Assembly (NCBI RefSeq): GCF_002127325.2
Contig: NC_035441.2
Coordinates: forward strand, 49,356,663 to 49,420,662
Reading direction: 5' to 3'
Origin: Helianthus annuus
Lineage: Eukaryota; Streptophyta; Magnoliopsida; Asterales; Asteraceae
DNA length: 64,000 nt
The position numbers were made by a program, and so were the translations under genes. Positions 22,741-35,116 of this stretch are shown here, one piece after another (within the stretch, counting starts at the first letter, position 1; each line of letters opens with the position of its first letter). The notes below the pieces were generated by a model, which saw only the letters and a list, made by a program, of their open reading frames with translations, made no database searches and was not told the origin of the DNA.

Positions 22741-25700
22741 TTACTGAAACAAATGAGGATATTTCTCTTGCATCGTGGATTCCACTTCCCACGTGTATTC
22801 GGGACCTCTACGGGCATCCCATTTGACCTTAACAATAGGCACGTGCTTCCTTCGAAGCTTTTTCACCTGTCGATCCTCAATCGACAAAGGTTTTTCTACG
22901 AACTTCAAACTTTCGTCTATGTGTATATCTGTATGCGGTATAACCAGTGATTCGTCAGCGAAACACTTCTTCAAATTACAGATGTGGAACACATTATGAA
23001 TAGCGCTAAGTTCTTCAGGCAAGTTTAACTTATAAGCAACTGACCCGACACGTTCGACAATCTCGAAAGGTCCTATGTATCTTGGGCTTAGCTTGCCTTT
23101 CTTACCAAATCGCATCACCCCCTTCCAGGGCGATACTTTAAGCAACACCTTATCACCTACATCGAAGTGAAAATCTTTGCGCTTAGGATCCGCATAACTC
23201 TTCTGCCTATCCCTGACAGCTTTCAAACGATCGCGAATCTGCACGATCTTGTCTGTCGTCTCAAAAACGATTTCTGGTCCTGATAGTTGGACATCTCCAA
23301 CTTCTGCCCAACAGATGGGCGATCTACACTTCCTACCGTATAGGGCCTCAAATGGCGCAGCCTTTATGCTGGAATGGTAGCTATTGTTGTAGGAGAATTC
23401 AATCAGTGGTAGGTTCTTATCCCAACTACCACCCAAATCGATCGCACATGCACGAAGCATGTCTTCCAAGGTTTGAATAGTACGCTCACTCTGACCATCA
23501 TTCTGAGGATGATAAGCCGTACTAAAATTCAAACAAGTGCCCAACGATTGTTGGAAACTCTTCCAAAAATGCGACGTATATCTAGTATCTCTATCGGAGA
23601 TAATAGATATAGGTATACCATGTAACGCTACAATCTTATCGACGTATAATTGAGCTAACATATCGGAGCTATACGTCTCCTTGATGGGTAGAAAATGAGC
23701 TGACTTAGTCAGTCTATCTACTATGACCCATATGGTATCATTTCCCTTTTTCGTCTTCGGCAACTTGGTGATGAAATCCATTGTCACCATTTCCCATTTC
23801 CACTTGGGAATTTCAGGTTGTTGAAGCAAACCTGACGGCTTCTGATGCTCAGCTTTGACTTGCGCACAAGTCAAACATTTAGCTACATGCTCAGCTACTG
23901 ACTTTTTCAAACCAATCCACCAGTAGTTTGCTTTCAAATCCTGGTACATCTTATCAGCTCCGGGATGAACGGAATATTTAGAGCTGTGGGCTTCCTGGAG
24001 GATAACATCCCGAAGTCCTCCATAAACTGGAACCCATATTCGTCCGTTTAGTCGTAGCATTCCATCTTTGTCGTAGGATAACTGCTCCTCAGTTACTCCT
24101 AACTTCTCTGCAGGATAGTTAGCTTCCAACACAGCTTCCTTCTGTGCAGCTAACACCCTTTCATTCAAATTATTTCTTATTTCAATGCGCTTGGCATTGA
24201 TTCTGATTGGTTTCACCCTTTCCTTTCTGCTTAAGGCGTCGGCAACTACATTTGCCTTGCCTGGATGGTATCTTATCTCACAGTCGTAATCATTTAAAGT
24301 TTCCATCCATCGCCTTTGACGCATGTTCAATTCCTTCTGATTGAACAGATGCTGAAGACTCTTGTGATCTGAATATATTATACACTTGGTTCCATACAAG
24401 TAATGTCTCCATAGCTTCAAAGCAAACACAACTGCACCCAATTCCAAATCGTGGGTGGTGTAGTTCTTCTCATGCACCTTGAGCTGTCGAGAAGCGTAGG
24501 CAATGACTTTGCCTTTCTGCATGAGTACACAGCCCATGCCAGTGTGTGATGCATCGCAATACACTATGAAATCTTCTATGCCATCGGGCAGTGTCAACAT
24601 TGGCGCGTTGCTCAACTTCTTCTTCAGGATGTCGAAGGATTCCTGCTGCTTAGGGCCCCAATCAAACTTAATCTTCTTACGAGTCAACGAAGTTAGGGGC
24701 GCAGCAATTCTTGAAAAGTTCTCAATAAATCGCCTATAATATCATGCCAGTCCGAGGAAACTGCGAATCTCGGTAGGAGTCTTCGGCTCCTGCCAGTTCA
24801 TGACTGCTTCTACTTTAGCGGGATCCACTTGGATACCACGCTCGCTTACTACATGTCCAAGGAATTGGACTTCTCGAAGCCAAAATTCACACTTCGAAAA
24901 TTTGGCATAAAGTTTCTCCTGATGCAGAAGTTTGAGAATACAACGAAGGTGTTTCTCATGGTCAGCTTGGCTCTTCGAATAGATAAGGATGTCGTCAATA
25001 AAGACGATAACGAATTTATCTAGATAGGGCTTGCAGACACGATTCATGAGATCCATGAATGCGGCTGGTGCGTTGGTGAGCCCAAACGGCATCACTAGGA
25101 ACTCGTAATGTCCATATCGAGTCCTAAACGCTGTCTTGTGCACATCTTCGTCTTTGACCTTCAGCTGATGATAACCTGACCTCAGGTCGATCTTGGAGAA
25201 ATAGCTTGCTCCTTGCAACTGATCGAACAGATCATCGATCCTGGGTAACGGATATCTATTCTTGATAGTGACTTTGTTAAGCTCACGGTAATCGATGCAC
25301 AGACGCATCGATCCATCCTTCTTTTTAACAAACAAGATTGGTGCTCCCCAAGGAGACGAGCTAGGTCTAATAAAACCTTTAGCTAACAAATCATCCAACT
25401 GCGTCCTCAACTCCTTCATCTCCGTTGGTGCCAATCTGTATGGTGCTCTTGCTACAGGCGCAGCGCCTGGAATGATGTCTATCCGAAACTCCACTTGCCT
25501 ATCCGGTGGCAAACCGGGTAGTTCTTCAGGGAATACTTCAGGGTATTCTGAGATAACAGGGATATCTTCAATCTTCGGCTTCGGCTCATCAATGGTAACT
25601 TGTGCCATATAAATGACACATCCCTTCTGCATGCATCTGGATGCCTTGAGCATGGACACTTGCTCAGGCAATCCATGCTGGGTATCTCCTTGAATAGTGA

Positions 25701-27315
25701 GTGACTCACCAGACGGAGTCTTCACTACTACTTGCTTTCTGTTGCACAGAATCTGGGCTTGGTTACTCGACAACCAATCCATGCCTATCACTATATCAAA
25801 TCCAGCTAGCTTAAAGGGAAGCAAGGATAACGGGAAAGAATGATTCCTAATGGACATAACACATCCATCTAGAACAGTCGAGGCGGTTTCTATGGTTCCA
25901 TCGGCTAATTCCACCTCATATTTCACACTTAAGGTTTTAACAGGAAGGTTTAACAATTTACAAAACTTATCATCTACAAATGACTTATCAGCTCCTGAAT
26001 CAAACAAGACTCTAGCAAAAACATCATTTACAAGAAACGTACCTGTAATGACGTTGTCATCAAGAACTGCTTCCTTGGCGTCCATTCTGAAGACTCTCGC
26101 ATTAGTCTTCTTTCCTTCATCAGCCTTCTTCGCATTCTTTGGGCAATTTGGCCGGATGTGCCCTTTCTCATTGCAACCAAAACAAGTTGCATCCTTAAGC
26201 TTCTTGCAATCTAAGGCCTTATGGTCTGTGGACTTGCAGATTCCACATCGCCTTTCTTGAGACTGGGATTTCGCTTCCAAACGACATTTCCCAAAATGGT
26301 GTCTCTTGCAGGTCTTGCATGTGGGTTTTTCACCCGACTGATCTCCTTTCTTGAACCCCGACCATTTCTTATGGTCGTTGTTTCCCCTGTGTCGTTTCTC
26401 AGATCTTCGTGAGGTGTCATCCTCACGTTTCCTCTTGTTTTCCTCTGAGCTCTTCATAGCTCTCAGTCTGACTACATCTTGAGTGAGGGAGAGGGATAGA
26501 TCAGCTACGGATCTAAATGTCGTAGGCCTTGAAGCCTTAACACTCGCCTTTATCTCCGGTGCCAAGCCCCCAATAAAACGGGCGATCCTTCGTGGCTCAG
26601 GGGTCACCAAATACGGCACCAATCGAGATAAGGTGTTGAATGTAGTAAGATACGCTTGACAATCGAGGTTTTTCATCACTAGGGATACAAAATCCGACTC
26701 GATTCTTTCGACCTCATGCTGCGGGCAGAAATTCTCTTTGATCAGTGCTACAAACTGATCCCAGGTCATGCTATACAGAGCGGCCTTACCGGCAGCTTGC
26801 AGAAGTGACTTCCACCATGCTAACGCATCTCCCTTGAACGACTGGGACACGTACTTCACAACGTCCCTATCAGCACACCCGCTGATGTCAACAACTGTAT
26901 CCATCTCATCGATACATGTCATGCAGTCAACTGCTCCTTTTTCCCCAGTAAAATCTCTGGGTTTGCAAGATACAAAATATTTGTACGTACAGGACTTGCT
27001 GTGCGTATCATGCTTCAGCTTGATTTCTTGCTTAGGAATACTGCTGTGGTTGGAGGAGTGATTATCCTCCTCATCCTTCTTCGGCTCACTCTTTTTAGAA
27101 GGTGTCTTACTATGAGCCTCAGAATGAGTCTTGGGCTTTACGTGCGATACTGTTCGGGTCCTACTCCGAGTACCGCTAGACTCCCTGAATTACCTATCCA
27201 TAGCTTTGGCAACAGCGTTATCTATCAGTGCTTGCAGTTCTTCACCAGTGACGTGAATCCTGGTATTATCTGGGTGTTCCCCAGAATGACTGTTGGTCTC
27301 CTCCGATTTGGCCAT
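22741..27315 (-). pseudogene. gag-pol: E5 gag-pol polyprotein, two nonsense codons
   Basis: The frame starts at ATG 27315 (MAKSEETNSH) and is 1524 codons plus stop, the full length of the family. Order: gag; two CCHC knuckles ([28 protein letters not shown]) near residues 357-380; protease DSGAD near 440; RT with [15 protein letters not shown] near 770; RNase H with SDHKSL; integrase HHCC finger near 1110-1150 and D,D,E core; chromodomain ending [10 protein letters not shown] then YPHLF. Stops interrupt it at 27190-27192 (TAA, codon 42) and 24739-24741 (TGA, codon 859, between RT and RNase H). No frameshift is needed. Confidence 0.93.
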
Positions 27316-28002
27316 GTAGCTTTAAGCTATATAAAAGTAAGGACAAGGTCTATTTAGAAACCTAACAGTATTATCGTTTTAGACGATTTATTAACCATGA
27401 TATTAAGAATCATAATAGTTAATTTATTTAATTTCATTCAAGGCTTTTATTAGCAACTATATTATGGGATGAAATATATATTGGCACAATAGGCCTAGTC
27501 ACTTCGGACAACTTACTAAATTATAAATTTAGATTTTTATAGGATTAGCATTGTATAATTAAACAAATAATCCTTTACTAGGCAGGGAGTCATAAACCAC
27601 AACTGCCACTATATGACATAGTCATAACCCGTAGGTATCAAGTCATAAACAGACTTGTGTACAGATATAATCTGTAGATAATTTATTAAAAAGGGTGGCT
27701 TGTGTGATTTTACAGATCACGCTTGGCCAGGAATGTTAACATGTTTTCAGATGTTAACAGAGATTTGAATCTTTTCAACCAGGTTTTACCATATTGGCTA
27801 GGCCTGTAAATAAGGCATTCAAGCTAGGTTCTACCTTACTAAGATTCTTATTAAAATGGCAAATCAAATAAAATTGATATTTTCCATTTATTTTAATATT
27901 AAATTCATGCACATAGATAAAATGAAAAACTTAAATTAACCATTTTAAATAAAGTAAACTAGTACAACTTTTGCCCTAAACGGGACTTTTCTCAAATAGC
28001 AT

Positions 28003-28159
28003 GCCCACGCAGGGGCTAAACCAAATAACAACAACAACAAATAAAATAAAACAAACCCACGCAGGGGTTAACAGAACAACATACCCACGCAGGGGTAGTA
28101 TAAGAGAAATATACCCACGCAGGGGTAGAGTACAGGAATAGATGTCCACGCAGGGACAT
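28003..28159 (-). ncRNA. E5 leader hairpin array with constant loop
   Basis: Five small hairpins share the six-base loop ACGCAG (plus strand) but have different paired arms: GCCC/GGGC (28003-28016), AACCC/GGGTT (28054-28069), TACCC/GGGTA (28082-28097 and 28112-28127) and ATGTCC/GGACAT (28142-28159). They lie between the pre-gag ORF and gag, so they would be in the RNA of E5 (minus strand, loop CTGCGT). Whether they act as RNA structures or are a by-product of copying is unknown. The rest of 27316-28002 shows nothing I recognise. Confidence 0.75.
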
Positions 28160-28185
28160 GAGTAGAAGAGCTAACAACAAAGGAT

Positions 28186-29456
28186 TTAATAATCCTTCTT
28201 ACTCTTACCCTTAATCAAGTCAACCATCTTCTTGAACATACCGCGGTTGTGTCGGCGATCATTTTGCAATTCCCGTCGCACGTCGTGTATCCCTTGCAGG
28301 ATTTCTTGGACTTGCGGTGGCGACATCATCGGCGCCGGCGGCGGTTGCTGATACTGCTGTGGCTGTGGAGGCTGCGGCTGCTGGTACCCTTGCGGTACGT
28401 ACCCAAAAGCTGATTGTCCCGTAGCCCAGGGACCTCCAAAAGCACTCTCCTGGTTGAGAGGGTTGTAGCCTGAAGCTAACCCGTAGGGATCTCCCGTGTA
28501 ATCATAACCGGGAGGAAAAGTCGGCTCGAAAGGGTTGAACTGTGCTGCGCTAGCATACGCAGGGATGGGCTCTCCAAAGTTCTGCGGCGGTAGTGGCGCA
28601 ATAGTCGCAGAAGTAACCTCTGAGACGGGATGCTGAGACTCTCCCATCTCTGACTCCTCGTGGAGCGGCGAGTAGCGGCCGCTACCTGAATGTCGAGGGG
28701 TGGCAATGCGAATCCCTCCTCGCGTAGACATACGCGCGTTCCTCCTTGGCCTCTGAGGCGGAGGAGGTAAAACCGGTGGTGGTGGTGGCGACGGAGTAAT
28801 CACGTCGCGCCAAAAGGCCTCAGATGGGTCCTGCTGCAAAGGCGGCTGCTGAAGCTGCTGCTGCTGAGAGTGGTGCTGCGAATGCACGGGAGAACCGTGG
28901 TAAGACTGGTGCATGGGAGAGTTGTGATGGCTGGGGTGTAAAACCAATCATGCTGTTTAAACCTCTCCTCGTAGCTGTCCACACCATTGAATGGTGATCC
29001 CCTGTATGGTGACCCATCCGATATCTCGATGGGATGGTTAGGCGTGCCGGACGGTGGCAGGGAAGGGTCACTGTCCTCGTCAACCTCCATCTCGTTACCA
29101 CCAGAGAAGTGGTCTTCCGGTCCTAGTGGGTTATGACCCACTGGCTCATCCAAGTAAGCATCAGGGTTGTATAGGCCCTGATAAGCTGGTGCTGGGTAGT
29201 GGTGAGGTGACTGGTGTAATGGAATGAAAGATCCATGGGAGTCATGGGGCCCATTTTCAGAGTGGGGCCCAAATGATTGGGGTAGTGATGGCGAGGTGCT
29301 CAAAGATACCGAGTGCCTGGCTGGCTCGGCGAATGATCTCCAAAGATCATGGGCTACAGTGTTGTGCGAAGCTGATGGGGCTCGCCTGTGTGAGGGTCCT
29401 GCCTCGTGGTCATGTGATGTGGCGAATCCTCCTCGTCCTCGCATACGTGGCGGCAT
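28186..29456 (-). pseudogene. E5 pre-gag ORF, Pro/Gln/His-rich, frameshifted
   Basis: Starting at ATG 29456 (MPPRMRGRGG) the frame encodes a low-complexity protein rich in Pro, Ser, His and Gln. Near 28945, in a short T-run, the frame shifts by one base and continues to a stop at 28186. It ends in a more ordered tail (VQEILQGIHDVRRELQNDRR, then a basic KGKSKKDY). It lies on the sense strand between primer site and gag, as in E3. No known domain is recognised. The product might be an RNA-binding or assembly accessory, but that is speculation. Confidence 0.6.
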
Positions 29457-29650
29457 GATGAACCTGTCAAAAATTAAACAAGTTGCAAAACAAAATATAT
29501 AAGACAAAGCTAATAATAAAAATAAAGATAGAATAAAAGAAATGTCGAACATTTCCTAAGTTCCTTGTCTAGACTCGAAAAACCGAGGAATGTGCAATTG
29601 TGTAACTGAGATCAAACACAAAAGGCTAGTGTTTAATTCACTCAGCGTCC

Positions 29651-29662
29651 GCTCTGATACCA
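29651..29662 (-). other. Primer binding site of E5
   Basis: The minus strand reads TGGTATCAGAGC, complementary to initiator tRNA-Met, three bases from the 5' LTR end. Confidence 0.93.
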
Positions 29663-29665
29663 ACC

Positions 29666-32600
29666 TGTCACACCCCGATTTCCACGTGTCACCGGTGGGC
29701 CCGGTGTGGGGTACAGTGACGTAGTTGGCATCGTCATAGACAAACAACACAATATAATAATGCACAGCGGAAGCAGAATAGATACATTTCAACTTTAATT
29801 AAAATGACATAATAAACATCATAAGTAGTTGAAACGGATCCACAGGCGGATCAAATAAAAATAAGAATAAATTGTTCAACAGTTATTTATCGTCCGAGCT
29901 TGCGAGACTATAGTGGACGCTCTTAGGAAACAGCCAGCCTATTTCGTATAGTACCTGCACTTAACCTTTTGGGAAAAATACGTCAGTTTACACTGGTAAA
30001 TACAAATCGACTGACTCATTTTGAAAATGATTGAAAATTGATTTAAATGCACAAGGCATAAATATTTTTATTAACTTGGGATATTTATGCAATATAAACT
30101 TGTGAACGATTTACATGTACCCGTACTTATGGTGGCCCGGGATCTGCTGTCCGGGCTAAATGTTAAATGACACACCACATTAAAGAGTTATACACGTCGG
30201 GTGTACGCCTACACCCCGTGCTCTGGTCGTGGCCATCTCGTAAGATAATGCCAAGGATATCCGGGACACGGTCAATAACCCCCCAAAGCCTAAAGTAAGA
30301 CAAGACTGTTTAAACGAGTCGCACAAGCTATTCAAGACTGTACACCCATAAGGTGCAGGACTTGTGCGCCCGATCAAGCGGTATTTTAAATACCGTACCC
30401 CAAGCCCGTATAGGGAAAATAAGTCAAAATGTATTTACCTGAGCAAGTATAAGTCACAAATGATAAGTGTAGGTAGCTTTTACTGGGCCTCCTAATCTGG
30501 AACAAAGGTTTATAATAACCTATTAGATTCCTAACGGGTCTTTTATTTAAGCCTAAGCTTTGACCGGTTAGTTTTAAGAACGCTACGGTACAAGCGCACG
30601 ATTAAGCGAAAGACCGGATAGAATGTGATTTAGACCCGACAAGTTTGAATACTTGTATAATATGGGTATACTAAATACATTCTGGATTTTTGAGATAAAA
30701 AAATGATAACGTTTGACCCGTTTCGGTCAATTTACGCAAACTAGTTACGTAAACCGAACCGAACGCTAAAAGGGCGTTACGGGTAGCCAAAAGAGTCAAA
30801 TGCAAGTTCCCTGAGATAATATGCTTTAAATATGATATAACATCAGTAAGTTATGTTCAATATTGCCCGTAATAATTTTAAACTCAATTTATGCCTTATA
30901 AGGGCATTTTGGTCATTTAAAAGATTATAAAAGAGTCAAATTAGAAATCTGAGTTTCAGGTCTGGTTTATATAGTAAATATACTTCATTTAACATATTAT
31001 AACAGTAGGGTATGACCCATATACCAAACTTAACATTTAAAATCAAACTATGCACCGTAGGGGTATTTTAGTAATTTCACGAGGGCTAAAAATGCCAAAA
31101 CTGGAAATCTGAGTTTATATACTTATACTTACTGTTATTATATGAAAATATACTAAATACATCAGTAGGTATGAGTCTTATATGTTTAAAATGAGTACAA
31201 CGCTTACTATGCGCTAAAAATGCTAAAAATGCGATTTAGAGCCATTTCCGGGTTTTTAAAAGAAAGCTGAGATTTTTATATTTCTAGAAGGCTCAAAATA
31301 ACCTATTTAACATATAAAATCAGTAGAAAAAGGTTTCGGGTCAAAAGAATGTATAAAACTCATTTTATGGCTTAAACGGTCAAAATCGGTATTAACCGAA
31401 CCGACTAAGTGATCTAAGATCCGTTCAGCCAAAAATTAAATAAAAATCATTAAAAATCCCAAAATATTATATGACATCAGTGGGTAAAAAGTTTTATATC
31501 AAAACGTGGCCTGAAATGGGTTATATGCGAAATGCGTCGTTTATGTAACTTTAAAATATAGTTTTACGCTATCGGCCATAACTCAAAATCTAGACCACCA
31601 ACTGGTCTCAAATTTTCGGTGCAAGTTTATATATTAGAAATAAAGATTTCTACTCTTTCACTTTTCCAAAAATCACGTTTTATATCAAAAAGGGCAAAAT
31701 AGTCAACTTTAAGCATAATTCGGAAACATGCAAATGAATCGGCTAAGCATAGACTCAAGCAACAAAAATTCCAGAGAGTTTTACCAAAATAAAAATGGTC
31801 AAAAATACTCTCTAATACAGATCTCAAACATGCATGTACGAATCCGAATCGATAGTCTACGAAAAGTCGTTTTACAAGACTTTCGGTTCCGATTCGTATT
31901 TATACTAAAGATTGTCGAGTTGATTATGGTAAAACACATTCTTATATTCATTATAAAGCTATTATTGATGATCAAACTGATTGCATGTCATCTACATTAC
32001 TATTTAAGCTATTTTTCACAAAAACCATTTCTGTTGACTTTTTAGAAACAACTTTGACTCGACAATTTGCATGCATAAAGTGGGAATCAGAGAATACCCT
32101 TTTGAGGGTTTGTTTCCCACATAAATACCAACATATTTGTGGTATCAATTTGAGAAATGACTGAGTAAAACTCGTTTAATCGAAAAGTCAAAGTATAAGA
32201 ACAACAGTTTGACTTTTAGCAATTAATCTATGCTAGAACGAATTTGAGGTTGATGTAAAGGATTACCAAGGTCCTAATGAAGCCTAGCAAGCACTTGGAG
32301 TCGGCCTTGATGTTCAGAAATGCTCCAGAAAGTCTTGAGAGTGTTCTTGCAAATTGAGAGCTTCTTGATCACAAAGGAAATGCCAAAGAAATGATCTTTG
32401 ATCTGATTTAAAGAGGAAATCAGAGGTTTGAGGATAGGTTACTGTTGCCATAGGCATGCAAGGATGTTTATTGGAGCTTTTGGAGGTGCCATGAGCTGTT
32501 TACCACTTCAAATTCGGACCCAAAATGCAATTTTCGTGAATTTCTGTACCTGATAGTCTCACGCGGCCCGCTTGGGCCTGTCCAGGCGGGTCGCCTGACC

Positions 32601-33210
32601 TGCGGATCAGCCAAACAACTTTCAAACTTGGCAGCTTTGGTCCCTGTCCTTGCACGCGATGTTTCGGCTACTTATTTCGACTCGTAAACCCCCAAACTTG
32701 GTTTTTAAGAACCTTGGGACATTTACCAACATGGTAATGTCCTCGGATAACTTTGCGCTCAACCGAAAAGCCATGAAATTCGACGTTGACGCTTTTAGTC
32801 CTTCATGTACGGTTTTGGCCATAACTTTCTCATACGTTATCGAAACTTCACGAAATTTTTACCACATATTCTAGTGAGTGTATTTTAGCTTCTCAAAGCT
32901 TTGGGTCTGCCAAATGTTCACTCAGAGGTATAAATTAAACATGTTGACACTTTTGGCCCCTATAGTTTGCAATTCCTCACTTTTGTGCAAATTTCCGCGT
33001 CGTATGATCCATGAACCATCCGTTTAAGGTTATAAACATTATGTAGGGTTATCATAGAGTCTATTTATCCATTGTTGACACTTTGGACCCTTATGTTCCA
33101 TAGTTTTCACTGTTTGTCACTTTTAGTGCCCTCTAAAGTATACTTTCACATACCGGAACCTTATGACACGTGTCAAGACATCATTGGACGAAATTTTTCG
33201 AGGTGTTACA
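29666..33210 (-). repeat. E5 5' LTR (right copy)
   Basis: This matches 19160-22704 at equal length. The active promoter would be here: TATAAATA is the complement of 31897-31904, with the same flanking inverted repeat. Upstream in sense direction, near 32560-32600, is a GC-rich imperfect palindrome (CCCGCTTGG and CCAGGCGGG). Confidence 0.93.
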
Positions 33211-33215
33211 GTAAG

Positions 33216-33277
33216 ACACTTGGAAACGTACACAGCAATGTCTCTCTTCATACCAGGCCACCAATAGGATGCACGTA
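33216..33277 (-). pseudogene. pol: E4 integrase zinc-finger fragment between E5 and E6
   Basis: These 62 bases read on the minus strand as SYWWPGMKRDIAVYVSKC, the HHCC finger of a gypsy integrase. They join in frame to 43039 onward on one side (after removing ACGTA) and to 19159 on the other (after removing GTAAG). Confidence 0.88.
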
Positions 33278-33610
33278 TGTGACACCCCGTTGAAACACTC
33301 TAGCTTGACAGTGGCTGCCTTAACTTTCGGGACGAAAGTTCTTAAAACTTGGGGATAATGTGACACTCTAGGTTTTTCCGAACAAACATCTTGTAATATC
33401 ATTGTATATATATATATATATGTTATTAAATGGAAACGTGACTTTTTGCGTGATATGTGTTGTATGTATGTACTATATATATATTTTGGCGTATATACTA
33501 GCGAGTCGAGACCACGACTCGAGACCACTCGGTCTTGAGTGGGCCGCTCGGTCTCGAGTGGGCTGTAACCGGTTTGGGCCGAAACACCCTAAGCCTATTT
33601 TGAAACCTTG

Positions 33611-33618
33611 TATAAAAT
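33611..33618 (+). promoter_or_regulatory. TATA box of E6 5' LTR
   Basis: TATAAAAT lies about 45 bases after the CTCGAG palindromes and before a C/T-rich leader stretch. Confidence 0.6.
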
Positions 33619-34328
33619 CCCAAACTTTCCCCACTTCCTTCATTTTACACAAACACACAAACACTCCTTTCTCTCTCACTAGAAAACCCTCAACAACACC
33701 ACTTTCTCTTCCAAAAATTCTCGGTTCAAGCTTGGAATCAAACCGACAACAACAAGGAATCTCGGTCAAGCTCATCATCATTCGGACACTTCATTTTCTT
33801 GGTTCCTTTCCTTTGTTTCGGCTCCTTCTTCACAACCGGTTAGTAATGTAAAATGTGTAGATCATATGTGTTTGATGAACTAAAAGAATAATAGTTAGAA
33901 ATCTTTTGCATGATTTGTATGAATTGTGAATGGTTGTGGGTGTATGAACCTTTCCATGTTGATGTCTTGCAAAATGATCAAAATAAATAAAAGAATGATA
34001 TTTTAGGAATGTTTAAACCAATCAAGTCATGTTTAAAGTTACAAAATGTATGTTTCTTTGTTCTTGCATGATGAACTTGTTAAAATATGTGATTTTGGTT
34101 CATAAAAATGTATGATCATGTTAAAGTGAAAACCCTAAAATGATGAACTTGTTTTGAACATGATTGAATGATAGTTGAATATGTGAAAACCCTTATGATT
34201 TGATCCATAATTAATAGATAGTTTGGGTAAGTTGTTAGTTAAATCCTATTGGTTGTTTCCTGATTTGGGCCTGATGCTTAGTACCATTAGGCTGACTATA
34301 TCTGAATCTGCACGTGAACAAGACAAGG

Positions 34329-34635
34329 ACAGCATTGCGACTCGAGACCGCAACGGTTGCGACTCGAGACCACAACGGTTGCGACTCGAAACCACAGCGT
34401 AACAACTCGAGACCGCAACGGTTGCGACTCGAGACCACAACGGTTGCGACTCGAAACCACAGCGTGACAACTCGAGACCGCAACGGTTGCGACTCGAGAC
34501 CACAACGGTTGCGACTCGAGACCAGACTCGGAACCTCTGAGGTTGCGAGTCAAGCCTGCACCACTCGAAACCAGCCAGCACAAGCCGAGACCTCCTGGTT
34601 GCGACTCGAGACCACCTTGTTGTTGCGACTGGGCT
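34329..34635 (+). repeat. E6 LTR tandem array of CTCGAGACC units
   Basis: Units of about 22 bases (TTGCGACTCGAGACCACAAC followed by GG) repeat, with variants carrying CTCGAAACC, and group into a larger period of about 65 bases. Junctions form the inverted repeat CGCAAC-G-GTTGCG. The 3' LTR carries the same array near 41663-41970 with a few substitutions. Confidence 0.88.
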
Positions 34636-34913
34636 GTCCACTTTGGTTATTGGGCCATAATGTGTTTAATATGGACTACCTGTTGACTGGACTATGTGTT
34701 GCTGTTTGATTGTGTAAATATTAGGGCCGGCCCAATAACCCCATGTCTGTTTGTATGCATGCTACGTGTTAGTTATGTGTAGATTATACGTGAATGCTTG
34801 TATACCAAACCTGACCTACTGGTGACCATGCTAGGACGTGGTGACCAGCGTGTTTGACAAAGTAACCTAATCTGCCGAGCAACCCAAGGTGAGTTCACAC
34901 ACTAAAAGCATGC

Positions 34914-35116
34914 GTCCCGTGGAGGGACACGGACAAACTGCCAACTTTGGGAAAAACACTTTTGAACCATTACTTCCGGGGGAAATCAGAATGGGTAACT
35001 ACTATCTCCGGGGGAGATACGTTTGGATATTATTTATAAGTCACAACTAGCCATGCTAAACGAAACTCTATCACCTTAAGTCCCTGCTTACAGTACCGAT
35101 TAATCGCCGGGGGCGA
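34914..35116 (+). ncRNA. E6 LTR hairpins with GGG loop
   Basis: Hairpins with a constant CC-GGG-GG core have different outer arms: TTCC/GGAA (34974-34984), TATCTCC/GGAGATA (35003-35019) and TCGCC/GGCGA (35104-35116). A related GTCCC/GGGAC hairpin has loop GTGGA (34914-34928). They would be transcribed in the R/U5 part of the LTR. The 3' LTR has the same set near 42250-42455. Confidence 0.65.

Larger units (their letters stand above)
19160..33210 (-). mobile_element. Element E5: minus-strand Ty3/gypsy chromovirus, full length
   Basis: E5 has two 3545-bp LTRs (19160-22704, 29666-33210), target duplication GTAAG (19155-19159, 33211-33215), primer site, a pre-gag ORF, a hairpin array, a complete-length gag-pol with two nonsense codons, and a purine tract. 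LTR copies differ at roughly 16-18 sites by eye over 3.5 kb, so it is one of the youngest insertions. It lies in the integrase of E4, 67 bases from E6. Confidence 0.94.

Noticed and set aside
33402..33851. ORF of 149 codons in the E6 LTR
   Set aside because: It begins in a TA microsatellite, lies across promoter and leader, and is only partly open in the other LTR copy.
34235..34709. Open frames on both strands through the E6 LTR array (and 41569-42043)
   Set aside because: They are Arg/Ser-rich translations of a tandem repeat, present on both strands, with no domain or start context.
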